Source: Flavobacteriales bacterium (GTDB taxonomy: Bacteria; Bacteroidota; Bacteroidia; Flavobacteriales_F; PHOS-HE28). From it: a stretch of 64,000 bases of DNA. The DNA lies in contig JADJCS010000004.1 of assembly GCA_016703105.1 (NCBI GenBank), positions 124,001 to 188,000 of the forward strand, given 5' to 3'. Below the pieces are notes generated by a model. That model was not told the DNA's origin. It was given only the letters and a program-made list of their open reading frames with translations, and searched no databases. A program made the translations under genes and the position numbers. Position 1 is the first letter of the stretch. Every line of letters starts with the position of its first letter. Positions 25,514 to 36,155 of the stretch are shown here, piece by piece.

Positions 25514-26002
25514 ATGCAACGCCGTCACCTCCTTCTTCCGCTCCTGCTGCTGGCGGCGCTGCCCCAGAGCGCCTGCCGCAAGGAACCGATCTATGAATTG
25601 GACCAAGTGGACCTGCGTCCGCCCAGTCCGAACAAGGACCAGGAGAAGACCAATGAAGAGTACGCGGCCATCTTGCACGCCAATCTGTTCCAGACCGCGC
25701 TATCCGCGAACGACCTGTTCGAACTGGCGCAGTGCATCGAGAGCATCGGCGATAAGGAGCTGGCGCGGGAGGTGATCATCAGCAACTTCATGAACAAGCC
25801 CGGGGTGATCATCCCGAGCGATACCGTGATGCGCGCGGACATCGACGCGTTCGTGCATGGGACCTACAACCGTTTCCTGGTGCGCGACCCTTCCGAGGCC
25901 GAGCGCACCTGGTTCCGCAACATGATCGAGGCCGATCCGAACGTGACGCCCGAGCTGGTCTACTTCTCGTTCGCCCTCAGCAACGAGTACCTCTACTACT
26001 GA
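25514..26002 (+). CDS. Lipoprotein, DUF4214-like C-terminal motif
   Basis: A 162-residue protein begins with a lipoprotein signal (lipobox PQSAC, then RKEP). Its second half (YNRFLVRDPSEAERTWFRNMIEADP and a final FALSNEYLYY) echoes the GREP-type motif of the first lipoprotein in the cluster, so the two may share a fold. I chose the ATG at 25514; a GTG at 25490 would add eight polar residues. It is followed by the Tat protein 12 nt downstream. Confidence 0.68.
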   Translation: MQRRHLLLPLLLLAALPQSACRKEPIYELDQVDLRPPSPNKDQEKTNEEYAAILHANLFQTALSANDLFELAQCIESIGDKELAREVIISNFMNKPGVIIPSDTVMRADIDAFVHGTYNRFLVRDPSEAERTWFRNMIEADPNVTPELVYFSFALSNEYLYY

Positions 26003-26013
26003 ACCCCACGTCC

Positions 26014-27345
26014 ATGGACCGCAGGAAATTCATCCGACAGACCGGTGCCGCAGCGGCGGCGATGTTCGCGGCACCATACATCCTTCCGAGCGGCCGCCTC
26101 TTCGCGGCCAGCGGTGGCGGCGTGGCGCAGCATGTGGTCTTCGTGCTCTTCGCGGGCGGCGTGCGCCAGCAAGAGAGCGTGTTGCAACGCTATCTGGCCG
26201 ATAGCCAGAACGAACCCTATGAGGGCAACGTGATGTACAATCTGCTCAACGGCACACCGCCCGAGATGAAGATCGTGTACGGCACGGGCCTCGGTGGTAT
26301 CAATCCGATCCCTTCCATACTCGGCCAGACACTGCAGTCTCAGGGCACCTTGTTCCGTGAGATGCGCGCAGTTAGCACGGGCCATTTCGGCGGATTGAAC
26401 TCGCTGCTCCAAGGAAGCACGGCCGCCACACAAGGCCTCCAACAGAAGCCGCTGAACCCGACCATTTTCGAATACCTGCGGAGACATGCGGGATTACCGG
26501 CCACCAAGACCTGGTTCCTGGGCAACAGCATCGGCAACAGTGTGCCGCTGCTCAACTACAGCATCCATCCGAATTACGGTGCGCGCTACGGCGCCAACTT
26601 CTTCGCACCGAACGTCACGTTCGGTGCGCTCGGTCAGCAATACCTGGGCGATGCGAAGGTCTATCACCCCGATGAGCAGCTCGCTCCGGTGTATGCCATG
26701 AAGGCGTTCCTGGACAACAGCTTCGAGCATATCGTGAACGCGCCCACCGGCATCGGCAATACGGCTGCGGAGAAGGCCGATATCAAGGCCTTCATGGTGG
26801 AGATGTTCAACAAAACACAGAACGGCGCCATCGCTCATCCCCCGGTCCATGATGGCGGGGATCTCACCACGGTGGGTTACGCCTGTGAAGTGATGAAGTG
26901 GTTCAAGCCCGCGCTCACCGTGGTGAACATGAGCGGCGTGGACGGCTGCCACAGCAGCTTCACCGGTTACCTCGGCGCATTGCACCGCGCGGACCATGCG
27001 GTGGGTCACCTATGGAACTACATCCAGACCCAAGTGCCGGAGATGGCGGGTAACACGACGATCATCGCCGTACCGGAATGCGGCCGCAACGACGATCCGA
27101 ACGCCATCCGCGACGAGAACGATTGGTACTCCTTCGACCACAGCGATGAGAACGCCTACCGCGTGTTCGGCATCATGGCCGGTGCGGGCGTGCAAGGGAA
27201 CTTGCAGGTCGGTAGCGAGGGTAACCCCATCGGTCTCACCACGGATCTGGTGCCCACCATTGCCGAACTGCTCGGCATCAAGAGCGAAGTGATGGGGGCC
27301 GGACTCATCGACCCCGAGGCCATGAGCCTGTTCGATAGGATCTGA
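26014..27345 (+). CDS. Tat-exported DUF1501-like protein
   Basis: A 443-residue protein starts with a twin-arginine signal (DRRKFIRQTGAAAAAMFAAPYILP) and is therefore predicted to be exported folded. The body resembles DUF1501 proteins of the alkaline phosphatase/sulfatase superfamily fold (AQHVVFVLFAGGVRQQESV near the start, HPPVHDGGDL, TTIIAVPECGRNDDPN, DHSDENAYRVFGIMAGAGVQG, TDLVPTIAELLGI at the end). DUF1501 genes usually pair with DUF1800 or DUF1549/DUF1553 genes; here the partner position is taken by the GREP-motif lipoproteins. Enzyme activity is unproven. Confidence 0.8.
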   Translation: MDRRKFIRQTGAAAAAMFAAPYILPSGRLFAASGGGVAQHVVFVLFAGGVRQQESVLQRYLADSQNEPYEGNVMYNLLNGTPPEMKIVYGTGLGGINPIPSILGQTLQSQGTLFREMRAVSTGHFGGLNSLLQGSTAATQGLQQKPLNPTIFEYLRRHAGLPATKTWFLGNSIGNSVPLLNYSIHPNYGARYGANFFAPNVTFGALGQQYLGDAKVYHPDEQLAPVYAMKAFLDNSFEHIVNAPTGIGNTAAEKADIKAFMVEMFNKTQNGAIAHPPVHDGGDLTTVGYACEVMKWFKPALTVVNMSGVDGCHSSFTGYLGALHRADHAVGHLWNYIQTQVPEMAGNTTIIAVPECGRNDDPNAIRDENDWYSFDHSDENAYRVFGIMAGAGVQGNLQVGSEGNPIGLTTDLVPTIAELLGIKSEVMGAGLIDPEAMSLFDRI

Positions 27346-27346
27346 C

Positions 27347-28285
27347 ATGGAGCGCCTCCTCGCATATGGCTTGCTCGGCGTGCTGTTCTTCAGCGCGTGC
27401 AAGAAGGAGGAGAACCCCTTCGATACGATCGAGCATTCGGAGGAGCCCACGGTGTCGCAGCAACTGCCCCTCACCAATTTCGCCGGCCTGCACCAGCGGA
27501 TCTTCCGCCCCACCTGCGCGGTGAGCGGTTGCCACGATGGCACCTTCGAGCCGGAGTTCCGCACCATCGCCAGCGCATACAACTCGCTGGTGTACCATCC
27601 GGTGATCGCCAATGATCCGCAGGAGAGCTTCACCTACCGCGTATTGCCGGGGAGCGCGCAGGCTTCCTTCCTGCACGAAAGGCTCACCGTCTTTGTCGCG
27701 AACACGAGCGGCGTGATGCCCTTGGACGTAACGACGGACAGCGACTGGCCCGCCAACGATGATGCGTACATCAGCGCGATCACGGCATGGATCAACAACG
27801 GCGCGAAGGACATGTTCGGTCAGGCGCCGACCTTGGGGAACAGACAGCCACAAGCCATCGGATTCCGTGCATTCCCAGCGGGAAACACGAACGCGGCGTA
27901 TCCGCGCGAGCAGGGTGCCGGGATCCGGCCGATCGAAGTTCCCGCCGCTCAAGTGGACCTCTGGTTCGCGTTCGAGGACGACAGTACCGACGCCTCGGCG
28001 TTCACCTACCAGACCTACCAACTGGCGACCGGACCGCTCGCCTTCGGCACGGTGCCAGAGCTGCCGTTGGAGGTCGGCGCGACATGCGTGGGTCCCGACT
28101 TCGGAGGGAGTGCAGCGACGTTCACGCATCGCGCGGTGCTGGATCTCAGCGCACAACCGGTGGGCACGCTCTTGCTGGTGCGCGTGCATGTGAACGATGG
28201 CGACCATGCCGATCCCGCTGAATTGCCGAACGATGGCAGCAGCTCGGATATGACGGATCTCTTCACCCTGAAGATCGTCCCATGA
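27347..28285 (+). CDS. Lipoprotein with CX4CH motif (heme-type candidate)
   Basis: A 312-residue lipoprotein (lipobox FFSAC, residue 18, then KKEEN). Near residue 60 it carries IFRPTCAVSGCHDG, a CX4CH arrangement seen in the surface-exported, cytochrome-like lipoproteins of Bacteroidota. MPLDVTTDSDWPANDDAYISAITAWINNGA supplies the usual downstream MP...W segment. The second half is a beta domain (about 170-310). Heme attachment through the longer spacing is plausible but not shown. It begins 1 nt after the Tat protein stop and overlaps the next gene by 4 bp. Confidence 0.72.
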   Translation: MERLLAYGLLGVLFFSACKKEENPFDTIEHSEEPTVSQQLPLTNFAGLHQRIFRPTCAVSGCHDGTFEPEFRTIASAYNSLVYHPVIANDPQESFTYRVLPGSAQASFLHERLTVFVANTSGVMPLDVTTDSDWPANDDAYISAITAWINNGAKDMFGQAPTLGNRQPQAIGFRAFPAGNTNAAYPREQGAGIRPIEVPAAQVDLWFAFEDDSTDASAFTYQTYQLATGPLAFGTVPELPLEVGATCVGPDFGGSAATFTHRAVLDLSAQPVGTLLLVRVHVNDGDHADPAELPNDGSSSDMTDLFTLKIVP

Positions 28286-28731
28286 GAAGCGTTTTGATCC
28301 TGGCGATGGCCGCTGCGTTCCTCTCCTGCAAGAAGGAGTCGGTGATGCCAACCACGCCAGAGATCGAGATCGTGTCCGCAAGCCCCACACAAGTGGATGA
28401 ATTCGCCGAAGGTGTGGTGCTGCGCTTCAGCTACAAGGATGGTGATGGCGATCTGGGCGAAGCGGATCCCGATGCGTACACGCTCTGGGTGAAGGACAGC
28501 CGGCTCAATGCAGCCGACGGCTATCACATCCCCCCGCTCGCTCCTCCGGATACTGAAGTGCCCATCCAAGGCGAACTGGAGGTGACGCTCACACCGCTTT
28601 TCCTGCTGGGTAGCAGTGGCCAGGAGGTGATGACCTACACCTTCTACATCACCGATCGGGCGGGCAACAAGAGCAACGAACTGGTCACCTCATTGATCAC
28701 CGTGGTAGCGGATACCACCATCACTCCGTGA
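28282..28731 (+). CDS. Small lipoprotein, Ig-like beta fold
   Basis: A 149-residue protein with a lipoprotein signal (lipobox AFLSC, residue 16) and one beta-sandwich-like domain that includes FSYKDGDGDLGEADPDAYTLWVKDSR and FYITDRAGNKSNE. The DGDGDLGE segment could bind calcium. Proteins of this form are common next to T9SS surface genes; no function is known. Its ATG overlaps the preceding stop (ATGA). Confidence 0.72.
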   Translation: MRSVLILAMAAAFLSCKKESVMPTTPEIEIVSASPTQVDEFAEGVVLRFSYKDGDGDLGEADPDAYTLWVKDSRLNAADGYHIPPLAPPDTEVPIQGELEVTLTPLFLLGSSGQEVMTYTFYITDRAGNKSNELVTSLITVVADTTITP

Positions 28732-28734
28732 TCC

Positions 28735-31700
28735 ATGAAGCGCCTCTCTCTGGTCCTCGTGCTTACGGTCTCGTCCGCGGTGAACGCGCAATTGTTGCCC
28801 GAGTTCAACATGACGGACACTACGGTAACCATCTGCAAGGGTATCCTGCTGGACAGTGAGGAGGGACCGGGAAGCAATATCTACGGCAACAACGAGGACT
28901 TCACCTTCACCATCGACGCGGGTAGCACGATCACGTTGACCTTCGAGCCCACTTTCTGCCTTGAGCAGGGGTTGGACATCCTCACGTTCCACGATGGTCC
29001 GAGCATCGCCAGTCCGCAGATCGGGCCGGCCTATACGGGCATTGTCGCTCCTCCGCCGATCGTCGCGAGCAGTGGGCAGCTCACGATCCATTTCGTGAGC
29101 GATGAGAACGTCGCCTACTGTGGGTTCGAAGCGCAGTGGACGAGCGTGGCCCTTCCGCCGGTCCCGCCGGTGATGACCGTGCCTGTCGCACCGCTCTGCG
29201 CGGTCAACGTGATCAACCTTGCTTTCAGTTATCCGATCCCGTGCGATTCGATCTCACCCGGTGCTTTCGCCATCACGGGTGCGAACTCGCCGGTAGTGAC
29301 AAGTGCCACGCCCACGAATTGCGTGGGTGGCGAAACGAGCACCATGCAGCTGGGTATCGACCCCGCCTTCGATCGAAACTGCCCGTATGACATCGCCTTC
29401 ACGATCGGGCTGCGCGACCGTTGCGATTCGCTATGGTACTTCACCATAACCGCGAGCACACAGATCACCACCTGCCCCCTCGGGGTTTTGATGGAGCTTT
29501 CAGAGGACACGATCTGCGCGGGATCGTGCACACAGCTCTTCGCCGATGTGCAGGGCTGCCTCACCTACACCTTCGTATGGGACAACGGTATCACAGGTGG
29601 CGCCGGTCCGCACAGTGTTTGTCCGACCACCACCACCACCTACAATGTCACGGTGGCGGAGAACGGCACGGGGCAAACCGCCACCGGAAGTGCGACGGTC
29701 GTAGTGTTCGATCCCCAGGTAACCGGACCTTCCTCGGCGATCTGCCAATCGGCCGCAGCGTTCGATCTGACCGCCACCCCTCCCGGTGGATCCTGGAGCG
29801 GGCCGGGCATTCTGGACACCTTGTTGGGCACGTTGGATCCCGACACCGCAGGGCCCGGAGTTCACACCATCCTCTACACGCTCCCGGGCGGTTGCAGTGA
29901 AGCCATCGTGATCACCGTTGATAGCATGGACGCCGGTGTCACCGAGGCGGCCTGCCCCGGAACTGCGCCCTTCCTTTTGGACGAAGCGACACCGTCAGGC
30001 GGATCATGGAGCGGTCCGTTCGTTCAACCCAATGGCGTGTTCGACCCGAGCACGGTCGGTAGCTACCTGCTCACCTATGCCGCTGGTGCGTGCATGGACA
30101 CCGTCACCGTGAACGTCGCCAACATCGTTGCACAGACCTCCTTGGACACGGTTTGCCAGAGCACCTATCCGTTCGACATCGCGGCCTCGCCTTTCGGCGG
30201 GCGTTGGTACGGACCCGGCATTGTGGACTCCATCTACGGGACCTTCGATCCGGATGACGCGGGCGGCGGCGACCATGTGATCGACTACGTGCTGCATGGC
30301 TGCGACGTGCAGTTCACCATCCATGTGAAGCCCGTGGATATCGGCGACGGCCGCAGTGCATGCCCATCGCAAGGTGTGTTCACGCTGACACCCGCGGCTA
30401 TTCCCTCCGGCGGAACATGGTTCGGGAACGGGATCGTGGACGGGACCGCGGGCACGTATGATCCCGTTCAAGCGGGCAATGGCTGGGATGAGATCACCTA
30501 TGCTGCGCTCAATGGTTGTGTGGATACGATCGGGATCCTCGTCGGCTGGACCGAGGTGAATGACGACACGCTCTTCTTCTGTGCAGGAGATGGTGCGTTG
30601 GTGTTGGACGAGAACACTACGGGTCGGACGCCATGGGATGGCCTCTGGAGCGGCAGCGGGATCGGAACGAACGGCGACGGTGATCCGGTTTTCGATCCGG
30701 TGGTGTCCGGGATCGGCGCCTTCGTGCTGCACTACGACGCGAACACCTGCGGCGATTCCATCCTCGCAGTGGTCCACCCAGCCCAGTTGACCACGAACAC
30801 GCTCACGTTGTGCAGTCAGGATGCTCCCTTCCTGCTCGAGCAAGTTCCACCGGGAGCGACTTGGTCGGGTGCAGGAACCAGCGCTTCCGGTGTGTTCGAT
30901 CCGGCGCAGGCGGGTGTGGGAACGTACACGATCCACTATGACACGCCAGCCGGTTGCAGTGATAGCATCGTGGTCACCGTGCTGCTCTTTGAACAGGCCT
31001 CGATCAGCGGAGTGGACGATACCTATTGCTCGAACGACGTGGATGTGCTGATCGGCATCTACCCATCGGGCGGTGTGCTCAGCGGCATCAATGACACGGT
31101 GTTCAACCCGTCGACACTGGCTGATGGCACCTACACGTTGATCTACTCCAGCGGCAGTGGCAATTGCATGAGCAGCGACACGCTCGTCTTTGTCGATCAT
31201 CCCGGGCTTGCCACCCAGATCTCCGCCACGAACCTGACCGTTTGTGAAGACGGAGGCAGCACGATCACCGTGAACGTGGTGGATGGCCCGCCGGGATATC
31301 CCGTGTTCCACCAATGGAGCGATGGGCTCTTCCCGGTCGCCACGCAAAGCGTAACGCCGGACAGCACGCACACCTATGTCGTTTCCACCACGGATGGTTG
31401 CAGCGATCCAGTGATCGACAGCATCACCATCGTTGTTCATCCTCCGTTCCAGGAGAGCTTCTCGTTCAGCGCGCTGCAATGCTATGGTGAGCCAGGGTAC
31501 ATCACAGGTACCATAGCTGGACAAGGTACCTACACCTTCACTTGGGACACTTCGCCGGTCGAGAGCGGTGACAGCATCGTGCTTTCCGCAGGCGCTCTGG
31601 TGAACGTGGAAGTGGCCAACGACCAGACCGGTTGCGCGCATGACACGCTCCTACAGGTGCCTAGTTGGCCGGCGATCACCGCGCTCTTCAGTGCGAACCC

Positions 31701-32202
31701 GGACGAGCCTTGTGTGCCCTTCGAGCAGAGCGATGTCACCTTCATCGACCTGAGCAACAATGCGGTGGACGGCTATTGGGTGATCGATGGCGACACCGTG
31801 CCCTATGCCTTCGGTACCGACCCGAACTATGATCTCGGGCATGCGGGATACTACAACGTACAGCTTGTGGTGTGGAACGAAGGCCAATGCACGGACAGCA
31901 TGCAGCTGGATGTGTGCATCAGCGATAGCGAGGCCATCTTCCTGCCCGATGCCTTCAGTCCGAACGGCGACGGCAGCAACGATGTGCTGTATGTGCGCGG
32001 ACCAAGCTTGGTGGAGATGGAGTTCGCGCTCTACGATCGCTGGGGCACACAGGTCTTTCGTAGCACGCAAGTGGATCACGGTTGGGATGGGATCACCGAC
32101 GGGCAGTCCAGCCCGAGCGGGGTCTACCTGTACACCATCAAGGCGCGCACTGCGGAAGGGGACGATATTGAACGAACCGGGAACATCACGCTTGTACGAT
32201 GA
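28735..32202 (+). CDS. Large type B T9SS protein (gliding C-terminal domain)
   Basis: This 1155-residue secreted protein has a signal peptide (cut near VNAQ, residue 19), then a CUB-like domain (about 25-140, NNEDFTFTIDAGSTITLTFEPTF) and an Ig-like segment. About eight beta modules of 75-85 residues follow, with the theme GG.WSG.G...F.P..AG.G.H.I.Y....GC. A PKD-like stretch comes next, and last a gliding-motility type B T9SS domain (FLPDAFSPNGDGSNDVLYVRG, YDRWGTQVFRS, WDG, GVYLYTIKA). It ends the run of lipoproteins and overlaps the PorP/SprF gene, the usual partner for anchoring type B proteins. It is a probable adhesin or surface fibre; substrate unknown. Confidence 0.88.
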   Translation: MKRLSLVLVLTVSSAVNAQLLPEFNMTDTTVTICKGILLDSEEGPGSNIYGNNEDFTFTIDAGSTITLTFEPTFCLEQGLDILTFHDGPSIASPQIGPAYTGIVAPPPIVASSGQLTIHFVSDENVAYCGFEAQWTSVALPPVPPVMTVPVAPLCAVNVINLAFSYPIPCDSISPGAFAITGANSPVVTSATPTNCVGGETSTMQLGIDPAFDRNCPYDIAFTIGLRDRCDSLWYFTITASTQITTCPLGVLMELSEDTICAGSCTQLFADVQGCLTYTFVWDNGITGGAGPHSVCPTTTTTYNVTVAENGTGQTATGSATVVVFDPQVTGPSSAICQSAAAFDLTATPPGGSWSGPGILDTLLGTLDPDTAGPGVHTILYTLPGGCSEAIVITVDSMDAGVTEAACPGTAPFLLDEATPSGGSWSGPFVQPNGVFDPSTVGSYLLTYAAGACMDTVTVNVANIVAQTSLDTVCQSTYPFDIAASPFGGRWYGPGIVDSIYGTFDPDDAGGGDHVIDYVLHGCDVQFTIHVKPVDIGDGRSACPSQGVFTLTPAAIPSGGTWFGNGIVDGTAGTYDPVQAGNGWDEITYAALNGCVDTIGILVGWTEVNDDTLFFCAGDGALVLDENTTGRTPWDGLWSGSGIGTNGDGDPVFDPVVSGIGAFVLHYDANTCGDSILAVVHPAQLTTNTLTLCSQDAPFLLEQVPPGATWSGAGTSASGVFDPAQAGVGTYTIHYDTPAGCSDSIVVTVLLFEQASISGVDDTYCSNDVDVLIGIYPSGGVLSGINDTVFNPSTLADGTYTLIYSSGSGNCMSSDTLVFVDHPGLATQISATNLTVCEDGGSTITVNVVDGPPGYPVFHQWSDGLFPVATQSVTPDSTHTYVVSTTDGCSDPVIDSITIVVHPPFQESFSFSALQCYGEPGYITGTIAGQGTYTFTWDTSPVESGDSIVLSAGALVNVEVANDQTGCAHDTLLQVPSWPAITALFSANPDEPCVPFEQSDVTFIDLSNNAVDGYWVIDGDTVPYAFGTDPNYDLGHAGYYNVQLVVWNEGQCTDSMQLDVCISDSEAIFLPDAFSPNGDGSNDVLYVRGPSLVEMEFALYDRWGTQVFRSTQVDHGWDGITDGQSSPSGVYLYTIKARTAEGDDIERTGNITLVR

Positions 32203-33290
32203 GGGACCACGGCTTCATGATCAAAGGCTTCAAGCTGCGAGCCACTAGCCACAAGCTTCTTCGCGTCGCAGGAGCGCTTGCCGCTTGCGGCTTGTGGCTC
32301 GCAGCATTGCCAGACACCCTCTCCGCACAAGATGTCCATTTCTCCCAGTTCTTCACAGCGCCGCTTGTACTGAACCCTGCGAACGCAGGCGATATCGAAG
32401 GGGATCAGCGGGCGGCATTGATGCATCGCAGCCAATGGCAAAGTGCGGGAAGCCCTTTCCGCACCTACGCGATGAGTTATGATGTCCCGCTCTTTCGTGG
32501 ACGGATGCGCGGACGTTACCTCGGCATTGGTGTGCATGGGTTCAGTGACCGCGCGGGGAGCACACGGTTCGGTGATACGCAAGGAAGCCTCAGCATCTCC
32601 TACGCATTGCGCAGTGGTGAACGCACATTGCTCGCCTTCGGATTGCAAGGTGGTTACGGACAGCGCAGCGCGGTGCTTAACGGCATGCGATGGGACAGTC
32701 AGTACAACGGCGCGGGGTACGATGAGAACCTTCCCACGGGGGAAACGATGGCTAGCAGCACGAGCGGCTTTGTCGATCTCGGTGCGGGCTTCCTCTGGCG
32801 CGGCGAGACGAAGGGCGGCATGCAATGGCGCAGCGGGATCGCGGTGATGCACCTGAACGAACCCAGCGTATCGCTCTTCGGCTCTTCGGAAGATCGTTTG
32901 TTCCGCCGCTACACCGCGCATGCGGAACTACGGATCACCGGTGATCGATGGACCTGGATGCCGAAACTCTACGTCTCCCAACAAGGTAGCAGCCGTGAGA
33001 TCATCTTCGGTACGCTGATGCACCGTCGCATCGGGCAGGATTCGCGCTACACCACGGACAAGACCTCGAACGCCTTCCACATCGGGTGTTTCTACCGCTG
33101 GAACGATGCCGTGGTGCCCATGGCGCAGTTCGAGTACAAGCGCAAACTGGCGATCGGCCTCAGCTATGATCTGAACGTGAGCAAATTGCGCGCGGCCACG
33201 CATATGCGCGGCGGCGCCGAGCTGAGCCTCCAGTGGATCGGAGCGTTCAGCGACAAGAGGCGGGTACTGCCGAACGGGAAGTCGTTCTAG
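32199..33290 (+). CDS. PorP/SprF family type IX secretion membrane protein
   Basis: A 363-residue outer-membrane barrel of the PorP/SprF family, which retains or exports a type B T9SS substrate, here surely the upstream gene. After the signal peptide the family start QDVHFSQFFTAPLVLNPANAG is clear, followed by many amphipathic strands with GRYLGIGVHGFSD and ALRSGERTLLAFGLQGGYGQRS. The ATG at 32199 overlaps the upstream stop; an ATG at 32217 is an alternative. Unusually, the signal peptide is encoded by a long palindrome (32231-32309) that belongs to a repeat family also seen after leuS. Confidence 0.88.
   Translation: MRDHGFMIKGFKLRATSHKLLRVAGALAACGLWLAALPDTLSAQDVHFSQFFTAPLVLNPANAGDIEGDQRAALMHRSQWQSAGSPFRTYAMSYDVPLFRGRMRGRYLGIGVHGFSDRAGSTRFGDTQGSLSISYALRSGERTLLAFGLQGGYGQRSAVLNGMRWDSQYNGAGYDENLPTGETMASSTSGFVDLGAGFLWRGETKGGMQWRSGIAVMHLNEPSVSLFGSSEDRLFRRYTAHAELRITGDRWTWMPKLYVSQQGSSREIIFGTLMHRRIGQDSRYTTDKTSNAFHIGCFYRWNDAVVPMAQFEYKRKLAIGLSYDLNVSKLRAATHMRGGAELSLQWIGAFSDKRRVLPNGKSF
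32231..32309. repeat. Palindromic repeat inside a signal-peptide coding region
   Basis: Arms of 26 and 27 nt (32231-32256 and 32283-32309) match with only about two substitutions and one gap, around a 26-nt loop. It shares CTAGCCACAAGCTT with the intergenic palindrome at 20450-20525. Confidence 0.75.
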
Positions 33291-33295
33291 GAGGT

Positions 33296-35251
<1,956 letters not shown>

Positions 35252-35265
35252 GCGGCAATACGGAA

Positions 35266-35273
35266 CGAAGGTA
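35266..35273 (-). promoter_or_regulatory. -7 promoter box of ispG
   Basis: TACCTTCG on the minus strand lies 14 nt upstream of the ATG at 35251. Confidence 0.45.
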
Positions 35274-35291
35274 GGAGGGAAGGTCCGTCTT

Positions 35292-35454
35292 AGCGCCTGT
35301 TCACGACCCCTTCGCGTGCGTCCCCCGGCCTCTTTTCCGCTCATGCTTCACCAGAAAAGTTCCCCGTAGACACCGCTACGCGGAACTTTTCCGGCAAACC
35401 CTGATCAAAAAATAGTCTCGGGTTCCATCACGCAAGAGATCATGAACAGGCGCT
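35292..35454. repeat. MITE-like element with 12-bp terminal inverted repeats
   Basis: Terminal inverted repeats AGCGCCTGTTCA (35292-35303) and TGAACAGGCGCT (35443-35454) bound a 163-bp segment; similarity continues inward for about ten more bases with mismatches. The centre holds a strong hairpin (35355-35390, AAAAGTTCC..CGTAG / CTACG..GGAACTTTT) that could also end transcription. No ORF is inside. It fills the gap between ispG and the DUF4230 gene. Confidence 0.6.
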
Positions 35455-35462
35455 CACGCCGA

Positions 35463-36083
35463 TCAGCTCTTCAGCCGGGTGCGACCATCGACAGGTGCTG
35501 TGGCATCCTCGAAGCGCCAACCTCCATTCTCGACCACGGCGCGAAGGATCACCAGGAACCCGCTCTTTTGCGCTTCGGCCGCTTGGAAAAGACCGCTTCC
35601 GGCGACTTTGCGTTCGATGAGCTGCTTGGCCTGGGCATTGATGCGGGTATGGTCCGCTGCCGTGAAGTCGTTGAAGCTGCCCTCCTCCAGATCGTAGTAG
35701 TCCACGTCGTGGGAAAGCGCGAGCACGTGCGGCTTGCCCATTCCTGTGAACCGCACCGTTCGGCTGGCCTCATCGAACACCAGACCCATTCCCTCCAGAT
35801 CATAGCCGATGCTCGCCGTCGCCTTCACCCGTAGGATGGCCTTCTTCTGGAAGGGCGAGAACTGCTTCAGCCAATCGAAGGTGGCGTCGGCGTGCGTGTA
35901 GGTGTAGAGCTCGCTGAAGTCGCCTTCCACAGTGACCAACTTCATCACCGGGCGGATGCGTTCCAGCAATACGTCGGACGTGATGCGCTCGGTGGGCGGG
36001 TCGGGGCGGTAGATCTCGCGCGTGATGAAGAACACGAGCAGGGAGATGCCGAGGAGAAGGAGAAGACCCAGAGAGCGTTTCAT
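35463..36083 (-). CDS. DUF4230 family membrane-anchored protein
   Basis: A 206-residue protein with one N-terminal membrane segment (about 4-22) and a domain matching DUF4230: VMKLVTVEGDFSELYTY, KKAILRVKATASIGYDLEGM, ALSHDVDYYDLEEGSFNDFTAADHTRINAQAKQLIERKV. Function unknown. I chose the ATG at 36083, where the membrane segment starts; a CATCTTCG box is 17 nt upstream. It is divergent from the redoxin gene with a 72-bp gap that carries both promoters. Confidence 0.85.
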   Translation of the reverse strand: MKRSLGLLLLLGISLLVFFITREIYRPDPPTERITSDVLLERIRPVMKLVTVEGDFSELYTYTHADATFDWLKQFSPFQKKAILRVKATASIGYDLEGMGLVFDEASRTVRFTGMGKPHVLALSHDVDYYDLEEGSFNDFTAADHTRINAQAKQLIERKVAGSGLFQAAEAQKSGFLVILRAVVENGGWRFEDATAPVDGRTRLKS

Positions 36084-36143
36084 TGCGGGGTTAAGCGATG
36101 CGAAGATGGGTCCTGTCGGACGAAATGTGCGTGCATGTGCGTC

Positions 36144-36151
36144 TACTTTCG
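36144..36151 (+). promoter_or_regulatory. -7 promoter box fused to a TTG start
   Basis: TACTTTCG lies 4 nt upstream of the TTG at 36156, the same spacing as for leuS and others. Confidence 0.55.
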
Positions 36152-36155
36152 TGAC

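Noticed and set aside
30004..31641. 545-codon minus-strand ORF in the type B T9SS gene
   Set aside because: Antisense shadow; the plus strand carries the repeated beta modules and sorting domain.
35355..35390. Riboswitch upstream of ispG or DUF4230
   Set aside because: It is a simple hairpin inside an inverted-repeat element, with no multi-stem conserved core.
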